Shown one piece after another: positions 36,084 to 45,973 of a stretch of 64,000 bases of DNA; the stretch's first letter is position 1; each line of letters begins with the position of its first letter. The notes under the pieces are model-generated. The model was not told the origin of the DNA and made no database searches. It was given only the letters and a program-made list of their open reading frames with translations. The position numbers and the translations under genes are program-made. This stretch comes from Bacteriovoracaceae bacterium. Its GTDB lineage: Bacteria > Bdellovibrionota > Bacteriovoracia > Bacteriovoracales > Bacteriovoracaceae. The stretch spans positions 1 through 64,000 of the forward strand of contig CANFHC010000014.1 in NCBI GenBank assembly GCA_947446575.1. Direction: 5' to 3'.

Positions 36084-37370
36084 TTATTTTGAAGATATTT
36101 CTAGCACTTTAGATTGAAGAGCATTTAAAAATTGACCTCGGAACTCTGGTCCATTTTCCATGCTAACGATTGCTAAAGTTAATTTTCTTTCATTGTTATA
36201 ATCTACAAGTGAAAGAACACCTTTACTTGAGTTAAGAGAAACTTTTGAAAAAGAAATCATAGCATTGTCAGAAAAAAGAGCAGCTTCTACGACTGTTCTA
36301 TCTTCAGTGCGTTTTCTGATCACTAAGTTCATATCGTAGTTCCCTACTTTAACTTTATATGATCCCATTAATTGCTCAAGAGCTAAACCTTTTACAGTTT
36401 CTAGAGCGTATACAGAAACATTGGAAGTAATCAAAGTTCCATGAAAAGACATAACACCATATCTAGCTGTAGAAAAAACACCCTTAATTGTGTTTGTTTC
36501 TCGATTTAAATCAAATTTAAAGAATGGATTAGCTGCATCTTGGTTATTGTTATATGTATCCATATTGCTAAAAAGTGTATTTCCGAGCATAGCAGCAGAG
36601 GTAAATGACATTTTTACGATTCTTGACTGACTTGCTACGAAATTAACAATAAGTTGATCACGAGAGTTCGATTCCATAACAACCACTTTATCAATTCCAA
36701 GAGACTTAGCAGCTTCTGCATTATCAAAAGTTAAAGCGAAAATTCCTTCATGACCCGGACGCATTGCTGTTTCTTTTACAGTTACTGTGCCGATCATTTG
36801 AACTGCAGTATTGTAAAGGTAGCTCTCGTCTCCGATTGATCTTGAGTATTCTTTTGCGACTTCAAGGAAACGAATTAAGCTTTCCATTTCCGTTAAAGAA
36901 GAAAGGCCTGCAATTTTGGCATTTAAAGTTGTTAATAAACCATAACGTCCACCAATAGTTCCTTGGTTTTTATAAAGTTTAACCAGGAAAGATGAATCAA
37001 TTGGTGCAACTTTTACGAATTCAATTGAAACGTCATCTTGAAAAGTTTTAATTGCTCTAAAAGACCATTGATCATTTGTATCAAGTTTTTCGTAAAGAGA
37101 AACCAAATCTCCTAATTTAGAATAAAGATTTTTAATTACTAATTCAGTAGAATTTGCTTTTAGCTCTTCTCTTAAGAACATTGCGAATTCTCCGCGAACG
37201 TCCATACTTAATCCAGAAACGATAGTTTTAATTTCTTCGTTACAGATTAAAGTTTTTGAAGATGCCAAACAAGCTTCAATATTCTTAATAGCTGGATCTA
37301 GAGCTGGGTTATAAGCTTGAGCGCAAAAGCTACTTAAAGCTAAAGAGAGAGTTAAGATCATTTTTTTCAT
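36084..37370 (-). CDS. Secreted protein of unknown function
   Basis: 428 aa with a signal peptide (MKKMILTLSLALSSFCAQA). The first 200 residues are mainly helical. The remainder is beta-rich (ALFSDNAMISFSKVSL and similar alternating strands), suggesting a helical N-terminal part and a lipocalin- or barrel-like C-terminal part. I recognise no family. It has a good ribosome-binding site (AGAGGT), lies 18 nt after the TolC-like gene and is followed by a strong terminator, so it is the last gene of an operon of secreted/outer-membrane proteins. Confidence 0.75.
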   Translation of the reverse strand: MKKMILTLSLALSSFCAQAYNPALDPAIKNIEACLASSKTLICNEEIKTIVSGLSMDVRGEFAMFLREELKANSTELVIKNLYSKLGDLVSLYEKLDTNDQWSFRAIKTFQDDVSIEFVKVAPIDSSFLVKLYKNQGTIGGRYGLLTTLNAKIAGLSSLTEMESLIRFLEVAKEYSRSIGDESYLYNTAVQMIGTVTVKETAMRPGHEGIFALTFDNAEAAKSLGIDKVVVMESNSRDQLIVNFVASQSRIVKMSFTSAAMLGNTLFSNMDTYNNNQDAANPFFKFDLNRETNTIKGVFSTARYGVMSFHGTLITSNVSVYALETVKGLALEQLMGSYKVKVGNYDMNLVIRKRTEDRTVVEAALFSDNAMISFSKVSLNSSKGVLSLVDYNNERKLTLAIVSMENGPEFRGQFLNALQSKVLEISSK

Positions 37371-37388
37371 ATATACCTCTATTTAATT

Positions 37389-38912
37389 TTATAATTTAAA
37401 TTGAATCTCTAATTCGTGACCGTTGTTTAATACGATTCTCGCTGTACCTGAAAAATGCTCAGGTGATGCATCTCCCTTAGTAAACATTGCGCGAAAATCT
37501 TTTGTATCTTTTGTAGAAGTTTGATCAGGGAAAGCATTCTCATTAAATACGTACACGACCTTACGAACAATTGTATTGCGGTCTGATTCAACAGCGAGAG
37601 TAAAAGAGTTTGAGTAATCTTTCGCTCTAACGACCATGAAATCACTTTCAGAAATGTCATACAAAGGTGACATCTCAATTTGCTTTTGAGCGCTGTCGTC
37701 TGAAGTTTTATAAACAAAATTGAAATTTGCAGCTTTTGAAAAATCATCAAAGGCTGACCATGCAGCGTAATGAGCAACTACTTTATTTCTGAAATCACGA
37801 ATAGCAGAGATTGAAGTTTCAACCGCTGCGTCTGTCGTAGCATTTCCTACTGAGTACAACTTATAATAATCTTCAGATAGTCCGATTGATTGGTTGTAAA
37901 TTGAATTATAATTTCCAGAAATCGTAAGTGCAGACTCTAAGTTTTTCTCGCTCATTAAAACTGAGTTTTCCACTTTTAATTTTGTACTAGCTTCTTGATC
38001 GAAAGCAATATCTGCATTAACTTTTGCTTCTCTTACGCGAGCTTTATAAGAAAAATTAAAACCAGAAAAAGAAAGAATTGACCATTCTACTGATTTCACA
38101 TTTTGATCAGCTGCATGGTGAATATTAATTGCTCTTTTATATTCGTTGCTATTGATTAAAGCGAAATTTTCTAATTTATCTAGATTAAGTCCATCTAAAA
38201 AAGAAGCTTTTAGTTTTGTATCGAATTGAGCAAGTTTTAAATCAACCGCTGGTGCCATTGATAAAAGTGTTTTAAGTGCTGCAAGTTCTTCTACGTACAA
38301 GTTATAGATATCAATTTTTTCCATTTTTAAAGAAATGATTGATGTCTTTAAATCGTTCACTCGAGATGCTGAATTTGGAGTTTTTTCCAAAGAAGACTGT
38401 TGAAACATTAGAATAGCTAATTCTTGATCAATTGATTTTAAAATTACTTCGTGCGTAAGAACATCATAATACAAGTGAGAAAGTTCATTCGTAAGAGCTA
38501 GCTTAGCTTCATAAGAATTATAAAGTGCTGCTTTTTCCATGTATTTATTTGAAGATACATTAAAAATTTTCGTAGGAATTGAAAGAACTGCCTCTAAAGC
38601 TATTGGTGCCCAAAGGTAAGTCACTCCAAGAGCGATTCCTAGAACTTGACCAGAGGTAATCGGGTTAAAGGCTGCTCTAGCGATCGAAACATTTTTCTTA
38701 GCGATCAAATAATTTTGAAACGCGATTTCGATATCTGTATTTCTATCATTAGCGACTGACTTCATAGCTTCAAGACTGTTGCGTCCATCAGAAGCAACTA
38801 GAGATGACTCTAGGTTAGATCTAAGACCAGAAATTGGACTTTCATTATCAGCTAAAACAATTGTGTTCCAGCTTAAAGCGACAATGAGAATGGATTTGAA
38901 TATTACTTTCAT
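37389..38912 (-). CDS. TolC-like outer-membrane coiled-coil protein with extra C-terminal domain
   Basis: About 507 aa from the ATG at 38912, which has a TGAGGT ribosome-binding site 7 nt upstream; a frame from 38924 is less likely. A signal peptide is followed by long amphipathic helices in two halves (about 40-230 and 250-390), as in TolC-family channels, with a strand segment WSILSFSGFNFSYKARVREAKV between them. Residues 400-507 form an additional beta-rich domain not found in TolC. It is a paralogue of the next gene upstream, 7 nt before the longer frame. No periplasmic adaptor or pump is encoded nearby, so the substrate and even channel function are uncertain. Confidence 0.68.
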   Translation of the reverse strand: MKVIFKSILIVALSWNTIVLADNESPISGLRSNLESSLVASDGRNSLEAMKSVANDRNTDIEIAFQNYLIAKKNVSIARAAFNPITSGQVLGIALGVTYLWAPIALEAVLSIPTKIFNVSSNKYMEKAALYNSYEAKLALTNELSHLYYDVLTHEVILKSIDQELAILMFQQSSLEKTPNSASRVNDLKTSIISLKMEKIDIYNLYVEELAALKTLLSMAPAVDLKLAQFDTKLKASFLDGLNLDKLENFALINSNEYKRAINIHHAADQNVKSVEWSILSFSGFNFSYKARVREAKVNADIAFDQEASTKLKVENSVLMSEKNLESALTISGNYNSIYNQSIGLSEDYYKLYSVGNATTDAAVETSISAIRDFRNKVVAHYAAWSAFDDFSKAANFNFVYKTSDDSAQKQIEMSPLYDISESDFMVVRAKDYSNSFTLAVESDRNTIVRKVVYVFNENAFPDQTSTKDTKDFRAMFTKGDASPEHFSGTARIVLNNGHELEIQFKL

Positions 38913-38931
38913 TTTATACCTCATTTACTCA

Positions 38932-40077
38932 TTATGCTTTTGGAATTTCGTTAGTGATCATGTTTGTACCAAGAATTCTTTTTAGTTTAATAAATTTGAA
39001 TTCAAGTTCGTAATCTAATCTTCTTGAATCTCTTTCAGAATTAAGAAGTGAAAGTTCTGCTTTTTTAACGGTGATTAAAGTAGCTAGTTGGTCATTGTTA
39101 TTAGCTAAAGCTTGTGCATAGTTATCTTTTGCCATTTGAAGAAGTTGGTTTTGGTAAACCACTTTTTCTTGAAGTTTCGAAATCTCAACATACATTGCAG
39201 CAACTTGATTTTTTAGTTCAATTGTTGATTTTGTTTTTTGTAACTGAAGTTTTGTCACTTCTGTTTTTGCGATAGAAACTCTTGCGAAGTAATCAAATCC
39301 TACACCGTTCCAAGAAATCCAAGAAACAGCTACACCTGTTTTTGTATTCTTGGCAGCTGCAATCAACCAATCATATTGCTCAATCTCTTTAGAGTTATTA
39401 ACTGCAATATTCATCGCTTCGTTAGTATCAACTGGGAAAGACAAGGTTCCGTTATAAAGATTTTCTAATATAAGGTCGAATTCTGAAAGATTGTTTACTT
39501 GAAGAATAAGTTTAAGAGCATATTCATCAGTTTTTAAAATTTCATTAGCGTTTACTAAGTTTGATTGTGCAGCAACTAAATCTCTTTGAACTGAGTAATA
39601 TTCGTCGAACTTGATAGAACCAAGATCGTAAGCTTCCTGAGATCTATCAGCGATAACTTTTTTAATCGCTAATTCTGAAGTTAGACTTGAAACAGTTTCT
39701 TTATGAAATTGAAACATGAAATATGTTTTTTCTAAGTCTTCTAAAAGGTTCTTTTTAACAATTGTTCGATTGATGTTAGCTGCTTCTGCTAAGTCTTTAG
39801 CTGCCTTCGCATCGAAAAATCTTGTTGGTTCAGGAATAACAGATCTCAAAATTGTATATTGATAATTTGCAATCAACATATCAATTGTCAGAGTTGGAAG
39901 AAGTTGAAGAGCTTTAACTCTTGCATGTTCCTCTACTGATACATAATTCTGGTAAGCAATAGCAACATTGATGTTGTCATTGACCAACTGAGTTTTCGCT
40001 GATGAAAGATTAAACTCTTCAGCAAGTACATTAAATGATAACAATCCTAAAATAACAAAACCCAAAAGTTTCTTCAT
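38932..40077 (-). CDS. TolC-family outer-membrane protein
   Basis: 381 aa with signal peptide (MKKLLGFVILGLLSFNVLAEE). It has the two-fold helical repeat of TolC: long helices at about 95-185 and 265-375 and a strand pair near 240 (SWISWNGVGFDYFARVSIAK). The segment SQEAYDLGSIKFDEYYSVQRDLVAAQSNL is typical of the outer-membrane efflux family. It is shorter than most family members (about 420-500 aa). TGGAG precedes the ATG. It is followed 7-19 nt later by a second TolC-like gene, and its product may form a mixed trimer with it (inference). Confidence 0.75.
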   Translation of the reverse strand: MKKLLGFVILGLLSFNVLAEEFNLSSAKTQLVNDNINVAIAYQNYVSVEEHARVKALQLLPTLTIDMLIANYQYTILRSVIPEPTRFFDAKAAKDLAEAANINRTIVKKNLLEDLEKTYFMFQFHKETVSSLTSELAIKKVIADRSQEAYDLGSIKFDEYYSVQRDLVAAQSNLVNANEILKTDEYALKLILQVNNLSEFDLILENLYNGTLSFPVDTNEAMNIAVNNSKEIEQYDWLIAAAKNTKTGVAVSWISWNGVGFDYFARVSIAKTEVTKLQLQKTKSTIELKNQVAAMYVEISKLQEKVVYQNQLLQMAKDNYAQALANNNDQLATLITVKKAELSLLNSERDSRRLDYELEFKFIKLKRILGTNMITNEIPKA

Positions 40078-40156
40078 ATCGACTCCATTTTTATATATGC
40101 AATGTTATATCACGCCTATATCTAGTTCTTATTCTCAGTTCGCTAGTGTGTAATTT

Positions 40157-43100
40157 TTACTCAGAAATTCCCCACCAAATACCGCTATTTTTTCCAATGC
40201 TAACCAAACTACCCGCCTTTACCGTTGATGCCATAAAGGCTTGTTGCCACCGCTCATTTAACAAATCCCCTTTATTTAACCAAGAATAAAGAGAGAATTC
40301 CGGAATTAATTCTTCATTAAGAGAAAATTGATTTTTTGAAATATTAGAAAGCAGAACTGCCCCCCCCATATTCCAAAAATCTCCATAACTTGTATCGAAT
40401 CTATAGGTTAAAACCTCAGCACTCCCTACTTGAACGTTCGAAAAATCATTTGGTGAAGTCAGGGCCTTAGGAAGGAAAACTTTAGTTTGATCTTTTAAAA
40501 TAACAAAGACTCCATTTACATCGTTGCTAAAATATAATCCTAAGCTATTTATATAAGTTGGATTTCCTGTAGAATTTAGTGACGAAATTTTTATTTCAGT
40601 CCCCCATTCCATAAATTTATTTCTTAAATTCTGATCCCACTGCGATCCCTTAGATTGAATGAAGTAAACTTTTCCATCCAAGGCAGTTGCCCCAATAAAG
40701 TTATTATCTAATCTTGTTACTTTAGGAGTTAAGGAACCAAAATCAACAGCAAAGAGCTCTGGGAAATCGTCGTTTATTTTATTGCTGATAAAAGCTTTGC
40801 CCAATGAGATGTTTGACCACTTAACTTCATATGGACCGCTTATTCCTAAATCTAGAACATCCCATGCACTCGTCTCCAAATTAACTCGTATTGGGTAATG
40901 AAGTCCCCAGTCTTGGTCTTTGTAATCAACAAAGACTTGTGGATAAGAATAAGAAAGAATATTCATCTTGTTCATATCTTTAAACTGATCATTCAGCGGA
41001 AGCGTAAATTCGAAAATTTTGTTTTTTTCAATATCAGCGAATGTAATTGTTGATTTATTTTGAACCATTGAAAGAAGAGGCCCCAACTTCATACTTTTCC
41101 CAGAGTATTTATTGATGAGCTCAATAGAACCATTTTTAATTCTAAAAACAATAATTGTATTTGAGAGAACTTTTTTAAAAATTCCAAATCCATTATCTTC
41201 GAAATACGAAATTCGTCTATTTTTAAAATCAGCTAGAATATTTGAGGGATCTTGAAGGTCATAAAAAGCAAGGGTATTACTTGTTACTTTTCCCTCTCTA
41301 ATAGTTCCAGCAGAATCTGAAATAAGAAAAATAGAACCATCTTCAGAAAGAGCAATTCTAGCATCTTTTGGTGATTCAAAAAGAGTGAAGCCGGTATTAA
41401 GATTAACTAATTTTCTCTCGTCTAATAAGGCCAATGCATTTTTTGAAATGCGAACAGTTTCAAAATATGGAAGCTTATAGGCCTTGCGCCCATCGAGATT
41501 TCCCCATCTTCTTGCGAAATTTGCTCGCGGGTCTGAATGAAAAAAGGGAATCGTATCAAACCAGGCAGCCAGAGTCTTGTTCGTTGATCCTAAGTTTAAA
41601 ACTTTTGCTCCTAAATAACTTAATCCTGTTTTACAATTAACGTCCCCTAAAACATTGCAGTAAGAACTCACATCAACAAAAAGTTTATTTAAGTCTGCAT
41701 CGATTTGGTATGTATTTCCTTCGAGCCACTTTTCATTTTTGGGAAAACAATCTGCTCCACATGGAGTATTGAGTTGAGCGAGAACTTCATTTCGTTTTAG
41801 GAGTAATGTTTCCGCTTTACTGAGCCATGCACTCAAAGCCTTCGTCGAATCTAGTCCCCATCTTTCTGCTGGAGATAAATTGGGATCGACTGAAGTAAAC
41901 TTATGTTCAAAAAGATATCTAATATTTGATAAACTAATTTCTATCCCATGAACTATGATTTTTGTATTTCTTAATTGATTAATCCAAAAATCAAAAAGTC
42001 CTGGTGAAATAGCTTCAAACTCATTTACTAAAATATCAAGTTCAGTGAATTTTTTTAAAAGTTTTTCATCGCGATTAACAGTTGACCAATTTTTATATCC
42101 ATCACTATTAGGAGGGCACGCATTATTTTTACAAGCTATTGCACCTTGATTGACAACATCAATGCGCAAGTTGGCGTAGTTCGAAATTTCTTTTGCTCCA
42201 GCTGCTACTAATTTTACGGGATCGTAACTTTCTTTAACTCTGGAAAGTACAAAAGAAATAAATGCGGGATAACTCTCTCTTAATTTTAAATCGTATTGCT
42301 CAACTGAATAACGAGAATGTGCTTCCGGTGCTTGTAAGATCCATTTAGAATTTTTTAAGACCGGCCATCTGAAAGCTAAAATTTCTTTTGATAAATGAGT
42401 AGGCCACTCTTGATCGACAAAAGTTTCACGAACAAGTGCTCTTACTGCTCTTGGAGTAGTAGACGCCAGGGTATAAAAAGGAAGTTCTGTCACTTCATCG
42501 AAATGAGTTTCGTTGATAATTTTGGCGTGCCCTGATCCATGATTTTGAGTGATGATATATGAACCAGCTAAAAGACCTGTGCGGTCAATACGAACTGGAT
42601 AACCATCGTTAACAACGGTATGACTACTTGTCAGATCCATGATGTAGTTTAAGGCAGTTAAAAAAAGTTCATCTTCATACCAGTTCGCTGAAGTCTCTAA
42701 CTTATGCCATTTGCGAAACATAGAAAAATTTCCAAAAAGCTCACCTGTGTCGGCCAAAGTATTAGCAACTGGAAGATAATTAATACGTGAAAAAATCCAT
42801 CTAAATCCAACTAAAGCATCAGCGCAGTCGGTTGGTAATCTGAATTTTTGAAAAAAATCCTCATGCACATTACTCTGCAACCATTGGGCATATTTTAATT
42901 CCCAATCATCACTCCATTGATTTTTAGTCTCCCAGATGACATGGTTATTACGGCCACCAAAAAAACCTTTATCTGTTTCGGTAATTTTTCGATGAGAAGT
43001 TTGAGCTGCCCATAGATCAAGAGATCTTACTTTTTTAAAATGAATTTGATTTATTGATTGATGAGCAGAATCAATATTTTTATAAAGAGTTGTTTCAATA

Positions 43101-43318
43101 CGTTCCTGGTACTCGCCTTTTACTTGAAAATATTTTTTTAGAGTTACTCCATTATTTGCATTTTCGACAGCTAGAAAAGTGCGAGTCTTTAAATTCTGAT
43201 TAACCCATAGCTCACCAGCTATGCTTAAGTTGCATAGGAGGAACATACTCCATAGGATTAGGAATGATAGCTTCAAATTTGCCTCAAAAAGTGGATGTGC
43301 TCTATATAATAACTTCAA
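40157..43318 (-). CDS. Large secreted NlpC/P60-like cysteine-peptidase-like protein
   Basis: 1053 aa, starting at TTG (43318) without a clear ribosome-binding site. A hydrophobic signal segment (about 15-34) ends in SIAG. Residues 135-300 contain LPTDCADALVGFRW (Cys165) and NHGSGHAKIIN (His264), the Cys/His order of papain-like NlpC/P60 or CHAP peptidases. The preceding W-x-D-D-W-E-L-x-Y pattern is shared with the protein at 59506. Residues 600-1000 are beta-rich repeats that could form a propeller. It may act on peptidoglycan or prey protein outside the cytoplasm (inference). It is probably the first gene of the operon with the TolC-like genes, 79 nt upstream of them. Confidence 0.65.
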   Translation of the reverse strand: MKLLYRAHPLFEANLKLSFLILWSMFLLCNLSIAGELWVNQNLKTRTFLAVENANNGVTLKKYFQVKGEYQERIETTLYKNIDSAHQSINQIHFKKVRSLDLWAAQTSHRKITETDKGFFGGRNNHVIWETKNQWSDDWELKYAQWLQSNVHEDFFQKFRLPTDCADALVGFRWIFSRINYLPVANTLADTGELFGNFSMFRKWHKLETSANWYEDELFLTALNYIMDLTSSHTVVNDGYPVRIDRTGLLAGSYIITQNHGSGHAKIINETHFDEVTELPFYTLASTTPRAVRALVRETFVDQEWPTHLSKEILAFRWPVLKNSKWILQAPEAHSRYSVEQYDLKLRESYPAFISFVLSRVKESYDPVKLVAAGAKEISNYANLRIDVVNQGAIACKNNACPPNSDGYKNWSTVNRDEKLLKKFTELDILVNEFEAISPGLFDFWINQLRNTKIIVHGIEISLSNIRYLFEHKFTSVDPNLSPAERWGLDSTKALSAWLSKAETLLLKRNEVLAQLNTPCGADCFPKNEKWLEGNTYQIDADLNKLFVDVSSYCNVLGDVNCKTGLSYLGAKVLNLGSTNKTLAAWFDTIPFFHSDPRANFARRWGNLDGRKAYKLPYFETVRISKNALALLDERKLVNLNTGFTLFESPKDARIALSEDGSIFLISDSAGTIREGKVTSNTLAFYDLQDPSNILADFKNRRISYFEDNGFGIFKKVLSNTIIVFRIKNGSIELINKYSGKSMKLGPLLSMVQNKSTITFADIEKNKIFEFTLPLNDQFKDMNKMNILSYSYPQVFVDYKDQDWGLHYPIRVNLETSAWDVLDLGISGPYEVKWSNISLGKAFISNKINDDFPELFAVDFGSLTPKVTRLDNNFIGATALDGKVYFIQSKGSQWDQNLRNKFMEWGTEIKISSLNSTGNPTYINSLGLYFSNDVNGVFVILKDQTKVFLPKALTSPNDFSNVQVGSAEVLTYRFDTSYGDFWNMGGAVLLSNISKNQFSLNEELIPEFSLYSWLNKGDLLNERWQQAFMASTVKAGSLVSIGKNSGIWWGISE

Positions 43319-43393
43319 ATGTTTAATTTTGAATTGACGAGAAGGCCAGTTAGTCTGTAAAAATTGCCTAGTCCCAAATTTAGGAAATAGTAT

Positions 43394-44656
43394 ATGAACT
43401 TTAATAAATTTATTCTCTTTTTTACTTTCTGCCTTAGTTTAACTAGAACAGCAAGCGCTGATATTGTTTTAGCAAAAAAAGATATTTGGGTAGCGATTTC
43501 TCCAAAGATAATGACAGCAATCATTAAAAGTAAGTTACAAGTTTTTAATCCAGAAAAAATCATTAAAGGCACTAACGAAAATTTTTATAAGGTTAAGGAA
43601 GAAGATTTACTAAGTTTAGGACGATTCATCCATCATGCATTTAAAAGATGTGGTGGTTTCAGAGTTTTAAGCTCCCCTCCACCAATTCCACCAGATCAAT
43701 TGGCATTTAGCTTAGTTCCAAAAAGTATACCGAGTGTCGACCATGGAGAATTCTGGCCAAATGAACTCGATAAATTAATCGATGCTGCTTATACAATCGA
43801 GCGCCATGATGAAGTTAATGATTGGTTCAATAATATTTCTGAATCTCATATGAACGCTATGATTACATCTCTTAGTAATTATCATACTCGCTACTACAAT
43901 ACTCCAGATGGCATAAATGCTCTTAAATGGATTGGCAGTGAGTGGGAAAGATTAACAAGCATTAGAAATGATATGCATGTGGAGTATTTCAAACATAACT
44001 CGTTCGAGCAACCATCAATTATTTTAACGATTGATGGATCTGACCCTATTAAGAAAAATCAAATTATGATTTTAGGTGGTCATGGTGATTCAATAAACTG
44101 TGATGACCGAGAAGCGAGTTTACGAGCTCCCGGGGCCGATGATAATGCTGCAGGTATTGCGCTCATGTCTGACGTTATCAAAATTATGGTCGAAAAAAAT
44201 TATCGCCCAAAACATACAATACAATTTATTGCTTATGCTGCTGAAGAAGTTGGCTTAAGAGGTTCAGGGGAACTAGCTAAACTTTATCACCAACAACAAA
44301 AACGAGTTATTGGTGTAATGCAATTTGATGGTGTTAACTTTTCGGGTCCATCATACACGATGGCGCTTTTCGCAGACGGAACAAGTCCAGCTCAAGATGA
44401 TTTCGTGGCGAGATTAGTCGACGAGTATGTGAAAGTTTCATGGGCCTGGGAGAAGTGTGGTTACGCTTGTTCAGATAATTTCTCATGGCATATGGAAGGA
44501 TACCGCGCAAGTTTTCCAGCAGAAGCAATTAACCCAGAACAAGATCCATTTATCCACACCGCCAATGATACTTTTGAGAAATCAAACTTTTCATCGAACC
44601 ATGCTACTAATATTGAAAAATTAGCAATCGCTTATTTATTGGAACTTGATAAGTAG
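43394..44656 (+). CDS. Secreted M28-family zinc aminopeptidase
   Basis: 420 aa with signal peptide (about 1-22). The co-catalytic two-zinc site is complete: His230 (GGHGDS), Asp249 (GADDNAAG), Glu284-Glu285 (AAEEVGLRGS), Asp312 (QFDG) and His388 (FIHTANDT). The pro-region contains GRFIHHAFKRCGGF, as in the propeptide of Vibrio/Aeromonas leucyl aminopeptidases. It should release N-terminal amino acids from peptides outside the cell or in the periplasm. It is divergent from the large peptidase-like gene at 43318, with only 75 nt between them. Confidence 0.92.
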   Translation: MNFNKFILFFTFCLSLTRTASADIVLAKKDIWVAISPKIMTAIIKSKLQVFNPEKIIKGTNENFYKVKEEDLLSLGRFIHHAFKRCGGFRVLSSPPPIPPDQLAFSLVPKSIPSVDHGEFWPNELDKLIDAAYTIERHDEVNDWFNNISESHMNAMITSLSNYHTRYYNTPDGINALKWIGSEWERLTSIRNDMHVEYFKHNSFEQPSIILTIDGSDPIKKNQIMILGGHGDSINCDDREASLRAPGADDNAAGIALMSDVIKIMVEKNYRPKHTIQFIAYAAEEVGLRGSGELAKLYHQQQKRVIGVMQFDGVNFSGPSYTMALFADGTSPAQDDFVARLVDEYVKVSWAWEKCGYACSDNFSWHMEGYRASFPAEAINPEQDPFIHTANDTFEKSNFSSNHATNIEKLAIAYLLELDK

Positions 44657-44659
44657 CTT

Positions 44660-45925
44660 TTAATCATTAATAGCGGCACTTAAAAGGGCATCTCCAGGTA
44701 AATTCAGGCTGTCTTCAAAAGTTTGATGAGGAGAAACCCCAATCCCTTCTATTAGCTCTTTATTGCCCTGCCAGGTCACGCAAGTGGGAAGATTAATAGA
44801 ATAAGTTGTTTTAGGTATATCAAAAAAGACAGGCTCTCCTGCTCCACCATGAGTTTTGGTTCCCCAAAGTTTCGCTCTTGTTAAATTTTTAAATCCCGCG
44901 GCCAGTCCTTCGCAGGAAGAAAAACAGCCAGCAGAGATGAGAACACTTAGTTTATTTTCATAAAATGTATGTTTGGGTTTCAAAGACGTATCAATATAAT
45001 CAATTCCTTTTGGTCCCCATAATTTAAATTTAAAAGGCAATAGATGCATGATCTTTTCAAGTTTTCCCGGCTGATTAACATTTAAATATTGATAATGATA
45101 AATAGGAGCTGCATTTTTAATAAAGGCATTAAGAGCGTACATTAATTCTTTATCATCCCCGCCATTATTTTCTCGCAAATCTATAATAATCTTATCTTGA
45201 GCACTTATCCTTTCCGCCATTTTATCCCACTCTGAAATAAAATTTTTAGTCAGGTCTAATCTATTATTATCACACCAAAGTGTTTTTATAATAATCTGAA
45301 AAGTCTTAGGATTAAGTCTTTTGCCTTCGACACATTTATCTATTGAACGATCAATTAATTGGGAAATTACTTGAGATGAAAAAACCACTCCTTTCGTATT
45401 TTTGTATTTGAGGGAGTAATGATTCAATAATTTGTTTGAAGTAAGTAATCGACTAGTTCTGAATCTTCTTCCCCATGGGCTTGAAGCATAAACTTCCCTT
45501 TCATTCAGGGAAAGCCATCGTGAAAAAGGCATGCCATCCACTTCCAAAATTTCATACTTGCCTTCGGGGATTTTAGGAATGCATGAATTCTCACACTCTT
45601 TTATAAAAAAGGTTCCTGGAACCATTTTGAGATCAGAATGTTTAGAGGGGGCTGCCAGTTTATTTTTTAAGTGGACATGGCCATCATTTATTTGATTTAA
45701 GAAAAGAGAAATATCGTGTTCGTTTTCTGAAGATAATGAGTGAGTCTTAAAATAGGTTTCTAATTGTTGAATAACTTCTCTTTTATGAGGTTCGTTATTT
45801 ACATAGAGGTTAGCGTATTGATTCTTTAAAAGAGAAATTAAGAGCTCTTCTGGTTTTTGGCAGGCAGTAAATAAAAAAACCAACCCTAAAAGTAATAGAT
45901 TTATTTTGTAATCTTTAAGTCCCAT
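44660..45925 (-). CDS. S41-family peptidase lipoprotein
   Basis: 421 aa. The signal peptide has a lipobox (VFLFTACQKP), so it is membrane-anchored. The C-terminal half matches the S41 (C-terminal processing/tricorn-like) core: KIIIDLRENNGGDDKELMYA, then VLISAGCFSSCEGLAAGFKN with the catalytic serine region, then LWGTKTHGGAGEP. No PDZ domain is obvious. The extra cysteines around the active serine are unusual. Its stop is 3 nt from the convergent aminopeptidase stop. Confidence 0.82.
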   Translation of the reverse strand: MGLKDYKINLLLLGLVFLFTACQKPEELLISLLKNQYANLYVNNEPHKREVIQQLETYFKTHSLSSENEHDISLFLNQINDGHVHLKNKLAAPSKHSDLKMVPGTFFIKECENSCIPKIPEGKYEILEVDGMPFSRWLSLNEREVYASSPWGRRFRTSRLLTSNKLLNHYSLKYKNTKGVVFSSQVISQLIDRSIDKCVEGKRLNPKTFQIIIKTLWCDNNRLDLTKNFISEWDKMAERISAQDKIIIDLRENNGGDDKELMYALNAFIKNAAPIYHYQYLNVNQPGKLEKIMHLLPFKFKLWGPKGIDYIDTSLKPKHTFYENKLSVLISAGCFSSCEGLAAGFKNLTRAKLWGTKTHGGAGEPVFFDIPKTTYSINLPTCVTWQGNKELIEGIGVSPHQTFEDSLNLPGDALLSAAIND

Positions 45926-45973
45926 ACGGCAATATTAACTTAATAAGCATGCTATTTGGCAGCTTTTTTTAAA

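Noticed and set aside
36764-36958. 64-codon open frame opposite the secreted protein gene
   Set aside because: No start signals and fully inside a supported gene.
37427-37777. 116-codon same-strand frame inside the TolC-like gene
   Set aside because: Overlaps a well-supported gene in another frame and has low-complexity composition.
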